DNA of 64,000 nucleotides from JBBQNY01 sp038255255 (GTDB taxonomy: Bacteria; Pseudomonadota; Gammaproteobacteria; Xanthomonadales; Ahniellaceae). A model generated the notes under the pieces. It had not been told where the DNA came from. It saw only the letters and a list, made by a program, of their open reading frames with translations, and did no database searches. Below are positions 8,136 through 17,700 of this stretch, one piece after another. Location: NCBI GenBank assembly GCA_038255255.1, contig JBBSLL010000007.1, positions 45,589 to 109,588 on the forward strand. The letters run 5' to 3'. The first letter of the stretch is position 1, and each line of letters opens with the position of its first letter. The position numbers and the translations under genes were made by a program.

Positions 8136-9797
8136 CTATTCGCGGATGTCGACGTCTTTGGTCTCGGGCAGGAATAGCGTGCCGATGACCAGCGTCATCG
8201 CGGCAATGACGATGGGGTACCAGAGCCCCTGGTAGATGTTGCCGCTCGCGACCACCATCGCGAAAGCGATGGTCGGCAGGAATCCGCCGAACCAGCCGTT
8301 GCCGATGTGATACGGCAGCGACATCGACGTGTAGCGGATGCGCGTCGGGAAGAGCTCCACGAGCCATGCGGCGATGGGGCCGTAGACCATCGTCACGTAG
8401 ATCACGAGGATCGTGAGCAACAGCAGCAGCATCGGCTTGTCGATGCGTGCGGGGTCGGCTTTGTCCGGATATCCCGCAGAGTCCAGCTCCGCCCTCAATG
8501 CCGCCACGAAACTCTCGCCCTTCGCCTTGAACACGTCGGTCGCAAGCCGGCCACCCTCGAATGCCGGCACCGCGCGTGATCCGACTTTGACCGACGCGAC
8601 GCTACCCGCTGGCGCCGCCTCATTCGCGTAGCTGACCCCGGCCTTTGCCAGCGCGGCCTTGGCGATATCGCAGCTGCTGCTGAAGACTTTTTTGCCCACC
8701 GGATCGAACTGGAAATGGCAGGCCGAAGGATCAGCCACGACCACCACGGGATTCGTCGCGACGGCCTGCTCCATCGCGGGATTGCCGTAGTGCGTGAGCG
8801 CCTTGAAGATCGGAAAGTAGGTGAGTGCCGCGAGGAGGCAGCCGGCCATCACGATCGGCTTGCGCCCCACCTTGTCCGACAACCAGCCAAACAGGATGAA
8901 GAACGGCGTGCCGATGATCAGCGCGCCCGCGATCAACAGGTTGGATGTGGTCGCCTCGATCTTGAGCGTCTGCGTGAGGAAGAACAGCGCGTAGAACTGT
9001 CCCGCGTACCAGACCACGGCCTGGCCCGCGGTGGCCCCGAGCAGGGCGAGCAACGCGATCTTTCCGTTCGCCGAGAAGAAGCTCTCGGTAATCGGCGCCT
9101 GCGACGTCCTGCCCTGCGCTTTCATCTCCGCGAATACCGGCGACTCGCTCAGCTGCAGCCGGATCCAGACCGAGATGCCCAGCAGCGCCACCGACAGCAG
9201 GAACGGAATGCGCCAGCCCCACGCCTCGAAGGCTTCATTTCCTAGCGCGTAACGGCAGCCGAGAATGACCAGCAGCGACAGCAGCAGCCCGAGCGTTGCC
9301 GTGGTCTGGATGAAGCTGGTGTAGAACCCGCGCTTGCCCATCGGCGCGTGCTCGGCGACGTAGGTTGCCGCGCCGCCGTACTCGCCGCCGAGTGCGAGCC
9401 CTTGCAGCAGGCGCAAGGCGATCAGGATGATTGGCGCCGCCACGCCGATGCTCGCATAGCTCGGCAGCAGCCCGACCATGAAAGTCGACGCGCCCATGAT
9501 CACGATGGTGATGAGGAAGGTGACCTTGCGGCCGACCATGTCGCCGATGCGGCCGAACACCAGCGCGCCGAAGGGCCGCACCGCGAAGCCCGCGGCGAAA
9601 GCGAGTAGCGCGAAAATGAAACCGCTGGTCGGGTCGAGCGCCGAGAAGAACTGCTTCGCGATGATCGCCGCGAGCGACCCGTACAGATAGAAGTCATACC
9701 ACTCGAACACCGTACCGAGGCTCGACGCGAACACCACCTTGCGATGGCTCTGCGGCAGCTCGCTGCGCTGGTCAGAATCAACTCCCCCAGTGGTCAT
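8136..9797 (-). CDS. MHS-family major facilitator transporter with a large extra loop
   Basis: This 553-residue protein is longer than the usual 430-450. It opens with VFASSLGTVFEWYDFYLYGSLA, the metabolite:H+ symporter (ProP/KgtP-like) signature. FGRIGDMVGRK follows the second span and RLLQGLALGGEYGGA sits at the fourth. About 110 residues are inserted in the second half (8433-8776), containing two cysteines about 17 residues apart. The start at ATG 9797 is supported by AAGGA upstream. A longer open frame to 10526 is antisense overlap. Only 26 bases separate it from the SLC13 gene upstream, so the two transporters are probably co-transcribed. The substrate is probably an organic acid or betaine, not determinable here. 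Confidence 0.9.
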   Translation of the reverse strand: MTTGGVDSDQRSELPQSHRKVVFASSLGTVFEWYDFYLYGSLAAIIAKQFFSALDPTSGFIFALLAFAAGFAVRPFGALVFGRIGDMVGRKVTFLITIVIMGASTFMVGLLPSYASIGVAAPIILIALRLLQGLALGGEYGGAATYVAEHAPMGKRGFYTSFIQTTATLGLLLSLLVILGCRYALGNEAFEAWGWRIPFLLSVALLGISVWIRLQLSESPVFAEMKAQGRTSQAPITESFFSANGKIALLALLGATAGQAVVWYAGQFYALFFLTQTLKIEATTSNLLIAGALIIGTPFFILFGWLSDKVGRKPIVMAGCLLAALTYFPIFKALTHYGNPAMEQAVATNPVVVVADPSACHFQFDPVGKKVFSSSCDIAKAALAKAGVSYANEAAPAGSVASVKVGSRAVPAFEGGRLATDVFKAKGESFVAALRAELDSAGYPDKADPARIDKPMLLLLLTILVIYVTMVYGPIAAWLVELFPTRIRYTSMSLPYHIGNGWFGGFLPTIAFAMVVASGNIYQGLWYPIVIAAMTLVIGTLFLPETKDVDIRE

Positions 9798-9823
9798 GAA
9801 TGTCCTTGTAGCGACAAGCGCGC

Positions 9824-11653
9824 TCAGCCCGCGAACATTGGCCAGAGCGGACCGTCGAGCCAGAGCCAGCGCGCCATCCACGCGGACACGCAGGCGGTCA
9901 GTACGGTCAATGGCAGGCCGATCCTGATGAAATCGGCAAAGCGATAGCGGCCCGGGCCAAGAATCAGCAGGTTCCCATGGTGGCCGATCGGCGTGATGAA
10001 CGCGACCACGGCGCCGAGAGCCGTGCACACAACGAAAGGCGTGGGCGACAAACCCAGGGCCTCCGCCAGCGCAATCGCGATCGGCCCCAGCAACACAGTG
10101 GTCGCCGCATCCGACAGGAATTGAGTCAGTACGGCCGCCGTCGCAAACATCACCAGCAGGATCGAAAGCGCCGACCAGTCGCTCACCAGCAGCAGCAGCC
10201 CGTCGGCGAGCAACTGCGCCGTGCCGGTCTGCTGCATGGCAATGCCAAGCGGAATCACGCCGGCGATCATCACGAAAACGCGCACGTCGATGCCGCGATA
10301 TGCCTGGCCGATGGCGATGCAACGGGTGATGACCATGGCCACCGCGCCCATCAGGAAGGCCAGCGACGCGGGCAGGAACTCGGTTGCGGCGGCGAGCACC
10401 GTGGCGCCCATGATCACCAGGGCCAGCGGCGCGCGCACCCGTCGCTTGGCCTCTCCGGCAAAGGGCACCAGCATGAGAAAGCCGTGATGCGCAGCGAGAT
10501 CGGCAAATGTCGTCGGACTGCCCCACAACACCAGCAGATCGCCCTCGCGCAACCGGGCGTCCGCCAGTCGGGGGGCCATCGCCTCGCCGCGCCGCCAGAG
10601 TCCGGCGATCACCGCCTGGAACTGCCGCGAGAAATCGAGCTCCCGGATGCTTCGGCCGATGAACTCCGACCCCGGCGCAACCACCGCCTGTACCAGTTGC
10701 CGGTCATCCTTTTCGGTCTGCGCGCCACCGAATCGCGCGATCGCGTTCAGCTCGACGCCGGGATCGTCGTGCAATGAAGCCAGTGCATCTGCCGATGCCT
10801 CCACCAGCAGCACATCGCCGCTGAGGAGCACGCTGGAATCGACGAGGTCGGGGCGCTCCGCATTGTCCCGGAGCCAGGCGACCATGCGGAACTTGTCGCC
10901 CAGTGCCTTCTTGAGTCCGGCGAGCGGACGCGTCGCCCACCGCGATCCGTCGATGATGAGCAACTCCGTGCGGTACTGGTCGAGACGCAGGTATTCATCA
11001 TCACCCGACAAGCCCGTGTGCTTGGGCAGCAGCCAGCGTGCGACCAGCATGTACAGCACGCCGATCGACACCAGCGCCGCGCCGATCGGCGTGATCGAGA
11101 AGAAACTCAGGTCTTCGGCACCCGAGCGCTCGAGCAGATTGTCGGCGAGCAGGAACGCCGGCGCGCTGACCAGCGTGAGCGTGGTGCCGAGCGAGGCCGC
11201 AAACGACATCGGCATGAGCAGCCGTGACGCCGAAATGCCATTTGCCTTGGCGAAGCGCGTGAGGATCGGCAGCATCATCGCGGTGACCATCACGTGGTGC
11301 GTGAACGAGGCCATGGCCGCCACCGCCGGCATGACCACGGCGATCGCGCGCGGCTCGCTCTTGCCCGACGCGCGGCCGATCCATTGGCCCACGTGCTCGG
11401 TGATACCGGTCGCGGCCAGTGCACCCGAAATCACAAACACGGCAGCCAGGATGATCGCGGGTTCGCTCGAAAATCCCGAGAGCGCCTGCGGCGCGTCGAG
11501 GACTCCGGCGATCACAAGCGCGAGCACCGTCAGCATCGCGGTGATGTCCACCCGCAATCGCTCGCTCATGAACAGGTACAGCGCGCCCGCCAGGATCAGC
11601 AGGAACCAGACCTGGTGCAGGGTGACGTGGGACAGTGCAGCTGCGGGGTCCAT
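9824..11653 (-). CDS. SLC13 / divalent anion:sodium symporter family protein with two TrkA-C (RCK) domains
   Basis: The protein has 609 residues. Two blocks of membrane spans (residues about 10-180 and 390-600) flank two soluble RCK_C-type domains, LDQYRTELLIIDGSRWATRPLAGL near 220 and VQAVVAPGSEFIGRSIRELDF near 310. This is the YfbS-like arrangement of the CitMHS/SLC13 group. FTHHVMVTAMMLPI and FLSDAATTVLLGPIAIALAEALG correspond to the paired transport motifs. Members move sulfate, thiosulfate or dicarboxylates. I chose ATG 11653 because the hydrophobic first span follows directly, but no clear Shine-Dalgarno sequence supports it. It is divergent from the nitrilase gene with 53 bases between starts. 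Confidence 0.85.
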   Translation of the reverse strand: MDPAAALSHVTLHQVWFLLILAGALYLFMSERLRVDITAMLTVLALVIAGVLDAPQALSGFSSEPAIILAAVFVISGALAATGITEHVGQWIGRASGKSEPRAIAVVMPAVAAMASFTHHVMVTAMMLPILTRFAKANGISASRLLMPMSFAASLGTTLTLVSAPAFLLADNLLERSGAEDLSFFSITPIGAALVSIGVLYMLVARWLLPKHTGLSGDDEYLRLDQYRTELLIIDGSRWATRPLAGLKKALGDKFRMVAWLRDNAERPDLVDSSVLLSGDVLLVEASADALASLHDDPGVELNAIARFGGAQTEKDDRQLVQAVVAPGSEFIGRSIRELDFSRQFQAVIAGLWRRGEAMAPRLADARLREGDLLVLWGSPTTFADLAAHHGFLMLVPFAGEAKRRVRAPLALVIMGATVLAAATEFLPASLAFLMGAVAMVITRCIAIGQAYRGIDVRVFVMIAGVIPLGIAMQQTGTAQLLADGLLLLVSDWSALSILLVMFATAAVLTQFLSDAATTVLLGPIAIALAEALGLSPTPFVVCTALGAVVAFITPIGHHGNLLILGPGRYRFADFIRIGLPLTVLTACVSAWMARWLWLDGPLWPMFAG

Positions 11654-11706
11654 GCGTGCATTGTGCGATATATGCTGGTCGTGCCCCACAAGCCCGGTCC
11701 GAAGCC

Positions 11707-12657
11707 ATGTCATCCGATCGTTCTGTGGTTGCACTCGCCCAGATCGCACCGGTCTGGCTCGATCGCGCCGCGACGCTGGCGAAAATAGGCACACAGATCG
11801 GCGAGGCCGGCCGCGCAGGTGCGCGGCTGGTCGTGTTCGGCGAGGCCCTGCTGCCGGGGTATCCCTTCTGGGTCGAGCACACCGACGGCGCGCGCTTCGA
11901 GTCGCCGCTGCAGAAAGAGCTTTACGCGCGCTACGTGGACCAGGCGGTGGATGTGCACGCCGGCGGCCTCGCGCCGCTGTGCAAGGCCGCGCGCGAGGCC
12001 CGCACCTGGGCCGTGGTGGGCTGCATTGAACGCGATGGCGCACGCGGGCACAGCGTCTTCTGTTCACTGGTGGTGATCGACGACGCCGGCGAAATCCGCA
12101 CCGTGCATCGCAAGCTGTGTCCGACCCACGAGGAACGCCTGGTGTGGTCGCAGGGCGATGGCGTGGGCCTCGAGACGTTTGCGCTCGACCGCTTCCGGCT
12201 CGGCGCGCTCAACTGCTGGGAAAACTGGATGCCGCTGGCGCGCTCGTCGCTGTACGCGCAGGGCGAGGACCTGCATGTCGCGCTGTGGCCGGGGAGCGCG
12301 CGCAACACCGAACAGATCACGCCCTTCATTGCGCGCGAGGGTCGCAGCTTCGTGCTGTCTGTTTCCGGCCTGATGCGGCGCGAGGACATCCCCGACAGCG
12401 TGCCGCACGCCGCACTGCTGCGCGAGGCTCTGCCCGCGGTCTGCGCGGATGGTGGCTCGTGCATCGCGGGCCCCGATGGAGAATGGGTGATCCCGCCGCA
12501 CACCGGCGAGGAAATCCTGCTCGTCGCCGAGATCGACCACGCGCGCGTGCGCGAAGGGCGGCACAGCTTCGATCCGTTCGGACATTATTCGCGGCCCGAT
12601 GTGCTCGAGCTCAAGGTGAACCGGCGGCGCGGGACCGGCGCGCGGCTCATCGACTGA
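11707..12657 (+). CDS. Nitrilase-type carbon-nitrogen hydrolase
   Basis: This 316-residue protein carries the Glu-Lys-Cys triad of the nitrilase superfamily: Glu46 in VFGEALLPGYPFW, Lys136 in HRKLCPTHEE and Cys170 in LNCWENWMP. The CWEN context and the PGYP segment match branch 1 nitrilases (nitrile to carboxylic acid plus ammonia) better than amidases. The start at ATG 11707 gives the canonical beginning VVALAQIAPVW. It is divergent from the SLC13/MFS transporter pair, so a shared inducer is possible. The natural nitrile is unknown. A cyanide dihydratase or aliphatic amidase cannot be excluded from the sequence alone. Confidence 0.9.
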   Translation: MSSDRSVVALAQIAPVWLDRAATLAKIGTQIGEAGRAGARLVVFGEALLPGYPFWVEHTDGARFESPLQKELYARYVDQAVDVHAGGLAPLCKAAREARTWAVVGCIERDGARGHSVFCSLVVIDDAGEIRTVHRKLCPTHEERLVWSQGDGVGLETFALDRFRLGALNCWENWMPLARSSLYAQGEDLHVALWPGSARNTEQITPFIAREGRSFVLSVSGLMRREDIPDSVPHAALLREALPAVCADGGSCIAGPDGEWVIPPHTGEEILLVAEIDHARVREGRHSFDPFGHYSRPDVLELKVNRRRGTGARLID

Positions 12658-12779
12658 ACTTGCGCGACTCGTTGCAGGAGAGACGTCAGTCACGACCATG
12701 CACGCGGACCGCGACTGGCGTCGCTTCTGCATTTTCCTTAGGCTCTGCATCACAGGAAACGGTGTTTCGAGGTGACGCA

Positions 12780-14081
12780 ATGATCCGTCTCAGGTTCGCT
12801 GCAATTGGCCTTGCACTGGTGATGTCGCAAGCGGCCTGGGGACAGATGATCCCTGCGCCAGCAAGGAATCTGCGCGTGATACCGGATCGACCCGATGCCG
12901 GCGCTGCGGTCGTGGCGCGCCTGTCAATCGACGGTTGCGTAGGCGTCGGTCCTTCCAACGTTTTCAGGATTGGCACGATCGTGTACTTGAGGCACCTGCT
13001 CCAGGGGCTTCCGTGCGGCGTGCCTCCACCGGCTTCCGATGTCGACTTTCCCATCGGTACCTTTTCGGCCGGCGTGTACACCTTGCGTTACGAGCCTTCG
13101 GGGTCGGGGCTGGGATACCTGCATCAAGCAAGGGAATTCACGGTCGGAACGCCGCTGCAAATGGCTTCCGTCCTTCCATACGACACGCCGATTCTCGACT
13201 ACCCCGTCGTGCCGGGCGTGTATTACGAGGTCACCCGTCCCGGCAGCGGCTACATGATCGATCTGCTGCCGAAAACGCAGCCGCCGGATTTTCTGTTCGG
13301 CTCCGTGTACAGCTATGACGCGCAGGGGCAACCCAGGTGGTACTCGCTCGGTGGCAATTGGTCGAAAGGCACGCCCGCGCAAATCGTTCGCGGACAACGG
13401 TACGGCACCGTGACATCGCCTTTCAGCGTGGCGTCCGGAGGCAACTGTTACGGCTGTACCTACACGCCCAACCAGAACGCGCCGGACCCGACGCTGGGAA
13501 CGCTGACGCTCGTGCAGCGCGGCAGTTTCAATCTCGACGTCGAATGGCGCGGCACCACCACGCGCATCACGCGCCTGAATCTCAAGCCCGAGCTGCTGGT
13601 GGGCCGTTGGCGCGGCCGACTGTTTTATCGCGACCCCGGAAACTCCAACGCTGAGCTCGGATCGGGTTATTACATCGCTGAAGTCCGCCGCAGGACGGAG
13701 TCGGAAAAAATCCGGTTCTGGACCGACGAAAACTTGCCGATTCCCGCCGCTACCGACATCCAGTTCGTCGGGCACTGTCCGTTCGCAAGCAGCGAGACCG
13801 CCAGCGGATCGCTGTGCTTCTCCGCAAGCCCGGGCGTTCAACCGCCGGTGACCACCTTCTATCACGATGCGCAGGACGGCGAGTTCAAGGCCATCACTGC
13901 CTGCCCATTCGACGAATGCAGGGATGCGACCGGTGCCTACAAGCCCAGTACCGCGAACTCCCCACCCGACTATCGCCGCGTGCTGATGCCGGACCAGAAC
14001 ACGCTGCGGATCCTGTCCGTCGTCGGCCGACCGGGGCAGGAGCGCATCGTCAGCGAGGAGGAGTACCACCGCATTCGTTGA
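12780..14081 (+). CDS. Secreted protein of unknown function
   Basis: This 433-residue protein starts at ATG 12780, with GAGGTG six bases upstream. It has a signal peptide (MIRLRFAAIGLALVMSQAAWGQ) and no domain I recognise. The middle part, about residues 140-290, contains YEVTRPGSGYMIDLLP and QPRWYSLGGNW, a beta-rich pattern. A GGNCYGCTY segment and several other cysteines (VGHCPF, SGSLCF, ITACPFDECRDA) could form disulfides after export. It reads like the short extracellular beta-sandwich proteins common in Lysobacterales genomes, but I cannot name a family. It stands alone between the nitrilase and GFA genes, with 122 bases upstream containing no other gene. Confidence 0.75.
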   Translation: MIRLRFAAIGLALVMSQAAWGQMIPAPARNLRVIPDRPDAGAAVVARLSIDGCVGVGPSNVFRIGTIVYLRHLLQGLPCGVPPPASDVDFPIGTFSAGVYTLRYEPSGSGLGYLHQAREFTVGTPLQMASVLPYDTPILDYPVVPGVYYEVTRPGSGYMIDLLPKTQPPDFLFGSVYSYDAQGQPRWYSLGGNWSKGTPAQIVRGQRYGTVTSPFSVASGGNCYGCTYTPNQNAPDPTLGTLTLVQRGSFNLDVEWRGTTTRITRLNLKPELLVGRWRGRLFYRDPGNSNAELGSGYYIAEVRRRTESEKIRFWTDENLPIPAATDIQFVGHCPFASSETASGSLCFSASPGVQPPVTTFYHDAQDGEFKAITACPFDECRDATGAYKPSTANSPPDYRRVLMPDQNTLRILSVVGRPGQERIVSEEEYHRIR

Positions 14082-14229
14082 AGCCCCCTCTTCGACGGTT
14101 TCGAGCAGTGACGACGGTGGCCTGAGGGCCGTGATGGAACCCCGTCGAACACTCGGCCCGGGAGCCTGGCCGGTTCCGGACAGGCGGCGATTGGACTAGC
14201 CTGCGTCTGTTCGGTTTCGGAGCGCAGCC

Positions 14230-14577
14230 ATGATCCACCAGGGCAGTTGTCACTGTGGCAAGGTCGCCTTCGAGGTCGAGGGCGACATCGATGGCGCGAT
14301 GAGCTGCAACTGCTCGATGTGCTCGCGCAGGGGTTCCTTGCTCTGGTTCGTGCCGCGTGACGCGCTGCGCGTGCAGACCCCCGAAGCCGAAATCGGCAAC
14401 TACACGTTCAACAAGCACGTGATCCAGCATCGCTTCTGCACGACCTGCGGGATCCATCCCTACGGCGATGGGGTCGATCCGCAAGGCAACCGCATGGCGG
14501 CCATCAACCTGCGCTGCGTCGAAGGTCTCGAGCTCGAATCCATTCCGGTCAGGCACTTCGACGGACGATCGTTGTAA
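14230..14577 (+). CDS. GFA-domain (glutathione-dependent formaldehyde-activating enzyme-like) zinc protein
   Basis: This 115-residue protein matches the GFA fold. GSCHCGKVAFEVEG opens the domain. SCNCSMCSRRGSL supplies the next cysteines, and FCTTCGIHPYG supplies the third pair. Together they bind the structural and exchangeable zinc ions of this family. FNKHVIQHRFC and RMAAINLRCVEG are also typical. Many such small proteins (the YgiT/CENP-V-like group) are not true formaldehyde-activating enzymes, so only the fold is claimed. ATG 14230 begins the conserved motif almost at once. No partner gene is adjacent on the same operon. Confidence 0.9.
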   Translation: MIHQGSCHCGKVAFEVEGDIDGAMSCNCSMCSRRGSLLWFVPRDALRVQTPEAEIGNYTFNKHVIQHRFCTTCGIHPYGDGVDPQGNRMAAINLRCVEGLELESIPVRHFDGRSL

Positions 14578-14712
14578 CAACTGAGCCGGCGCCGCGCGCG
14601 TCAGCGTTGCGCCCCTTCTCCGTCGCATTGGCGCGCTTGAATTGCCACATGCGCTCGGCAACGATGGGCGCGCCCGCTGCGCCTTCGACGCCGGGCTGGG
14701 GACCAAGCCTCG

Positions 14713-17700
14713 ATGGACGTTTTCCGTGAGATGTTCCGGGCGCTCGGCGCGCTGTTCGCTGGCATCTTCGGCGCGGTTTCATGGCGAGCACCCGCGTGGC
14801 TCACCGGCGCGCGCGCAGGACTCGCCGCCGCCGAAGCGAAGGCGCGCCGGCATCCGCGCGAGTCGCTCGGCATCGCCGGCGGCGTACTCGCTCTCCTGCT
14901 GATCGGCTGGGTGGGATACCGCTGGTACCAGGATCGTCCGCGCCCGCCCCAGCCCGTTGAGATCGCGTTCCAGGTGACGCCGCCAGCGCCCACGGACTAC
15001 TCCGGAGAGTTTCCGGCAGTGAACGTTTTGCGCGTGACGTTCGACGGGTCCGTCGCGCCGATCGAAAAGGTGGGCAAGGAGGTGCTCGAAGGCATCCGCG
15101 CCAAACCCGCGCTCGACGGGACGTGGCAGTGGGAGGGTGATCGTGTCCTCGAGTTCACGCCGAAGCACGACTGGCCCATCGGGCAGGACGTCAAGGTCGC
15201 CTTCGATGTTGCGGTGATGTTCGCGCCGCAGGTGCGGGTGAAGGAACACGATTTTGATTTCACCACTCCCGCGTTCGGGGTGAACGTGGCCGAGTCCGAG
15301 TTCTACCAGGACCCACAGGACCCGCTGCTCAAGAAGGTGATCGTCGCCTTCGGCTTCAGCCACCCGGTCGACGTCGCAAGCTTCGAGAAGCGCCTCGGCA
15401 TCCTGCTGAGCGACCGCAAGGGCAAGCCGAAGAAGCGCGCGTTCACCGTTACCTATGACGAAAAGAAGCTCAAGGGCTTCGTGCATTCCGAGCGCCTGAG
15501 CCTGCCGCTCGAAGCGCAGGACCTCATCGTCACGCTCGCAGGGGGCGTGCGCGCCGCACGCGGCGGTCGCGCCACCGGGACTCCGGTCGAGTCGCGCGTC
15601 CCGGTGCCGGGGCTTTACAGCCTCTCCGTGTCCGGGGTCGAGCCCACGCTCGTCGACAACGCGCGCTTCGAGCCCGAACAGATCGTGGTCGTCAGCTTCT
15701 CGCAATCGGTTTCCGAAAGCGAAGCCAAGCGCACCACGCGCGCGTGGCTGCTGCCGCTGCAGCATCCGGATCCGGCAAAACGCGTCCGCAATCGGCCTTA
15801 CGACTGGAACACGGATGAAGTGAGCGAGAGTGTGCTCGCGCAGTCCGAGCCGCTGCCGCTCGATCCGATCGCCTCGGAATCCGAACACGCCGAAGTGCAC
15901 AGTTTCCGCTACCAGGCGGATGTGGGGCGTTTCGTATTCCTGCGCGTCAACCGGGGACTGAAATCCTTTGGCGGTTACATCCTCGGCAAGCACGATTCGC
16001 GCGTGGTGCAGGTGCCACCTTTCCCGCAGACCCTGCGCTTCCTCGGCGAAGGCTCGCTGCTGGCGCTGAGCGGCGAGAAGCGCGTCGCCGTGGTCGCACG
16101 CAACATGCCCGGCATGAAATTCGAGGTCTCGCAGCTGCTGCCGCAGCAGCTCCAGCATCTGGTGGGGTTCAACAACGGCACGTACCAGCTTCCCGAGCTC
16201 GGCGCGATGAGTCCGGAACAGATCACCGAACGGTTCGTGCAGAAGATCGCGTTCCCCGCGATCGGTCCGAGCAAGGCGCACTACCAGGGCGTCGACCTTT
16301 CCGAATACCTCGCAAGGTCCGGTCGTCGCGGCATCTTCCTGTTGCGCCTTTATCAGCACGACCCTGCGCGGCCGCAACATGACGACAACGACTGGGACGG
16401 CGAGCTGTTCGATTCTCGCCTCGTCGTGCTGACCGATCTTGGCCTCGTACTCAAGAAATCGAAGGACGGCAGTCTCGATGTGTTCGTGCAGTCGATCGCC
16501 GACGGTGCGCCTGTCGGGTCCGCGAAAGTCGAGGTGCTGGGGCGCAATGGCGAAACCATCGCGAGCGTGCTGGCCGATGCCGACGGCCGCGCCCGTATTG
16601 AACCCCTGCATGCCTTCAGGCGCGACAAGGCGCCCGCACTCGTCACAGTGTCGCGCGGCGAGGACCTCTCGTTCCTTCCCCTGGATTCTTCCGATCGGCA
16701 ACTCGATTACTCGCGCTTTGACGTCGGCGGCATCGAGAGTGCGAGCGAAGCCGGAAGCCTTTCAGCGCATCTCTTCTCCGACCGCGGCCTCTACCGACCC
16801 GGCGATACCTTCCACATCGGCATGATCGTCCGCGCCGCCGACTGGAGCCGGTCGCTCGATGCCCTGCCGCTGCAGGTCGAGGTTTTCGACCCGAACGGAC
16901 TTCGAGTCGACAAGAAACTCTTCCCGGTCGGCCCCATGGGTTTCGAGGAGATGCGTTTCACGCCTGCCGAAAGCGCACCGACCGGCACGTATTCCATCAA
17001 CCTGTCGCTCATCGAGCGCGCCAACCAGATCCGAACCATCGGTTCAACGACGGTCGAGGTCAAGGAATTCCTGCCCGACCGCATGAAGGCCACGGCCACG
17101 CTATCGAGCGCGGCCACCGAAGGCTGGGTCAAACCCGATGGGCTGGCTTCGCGCGTGCTGCTGCAGAACCTGTTCGGCACGCCGGCGCAGGATCGACGCG
17201 TCACGGCGAAGCTGACGCTCGCGCCGATCTTCCCCGAGTTCGCGAGCCATCCGGGCTACCGTTTCTTCGACCCGCGCCACGCCAAGGAACCGGTCTCCGA
17301 GAATCTCGGTGAAGCGAAGACCAACACCGAAGGCGAAGCGGTGTTTCCGCTCAAGCTCGAACGCTTCGTCAACGCGACCTATCGACTGCATTTCCTCGCG
17401 CAGGGTTTCGAGGCCGAAGGAGGGCGCAGCGTCGCGTCCGAGATCGCCACCATGGTCTCGCCGGTCGACTACCTCGTTGGCGCCAAGACCGACGGCGAGC
17501 TCGACTACGTGGAGCGCGGCGCGGAGCGCTTCGCCGAGTTCATCGCGGTCGACCCGACTGCGAAACGCACGGATGTGGCCGGGCTCAAGGTCGCGTTGGT
17601 GGAACGGCGCTTCGTATCAGTACTCACCAAGCAGGATTCGGGTGTCTACAAGTACGAATCGCGTCCGAAGGAAATCGACGTGTCCGAAAAACCGGTCGCG

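Noticed and set aside
12924..14069. A 381-residue antisense frame over the orphan secreted protein at 12780
   Set aside because: The plus-strand gene has a good ribosome site and signal peptide, whereas the minus-strand frame has neither.
14779..16701. A 640-residue antisense frame in the alpha-2-macroglobulin gene
   Set aside because: It has no motif, and long antisense frames are common where GC at the third codon position is high.
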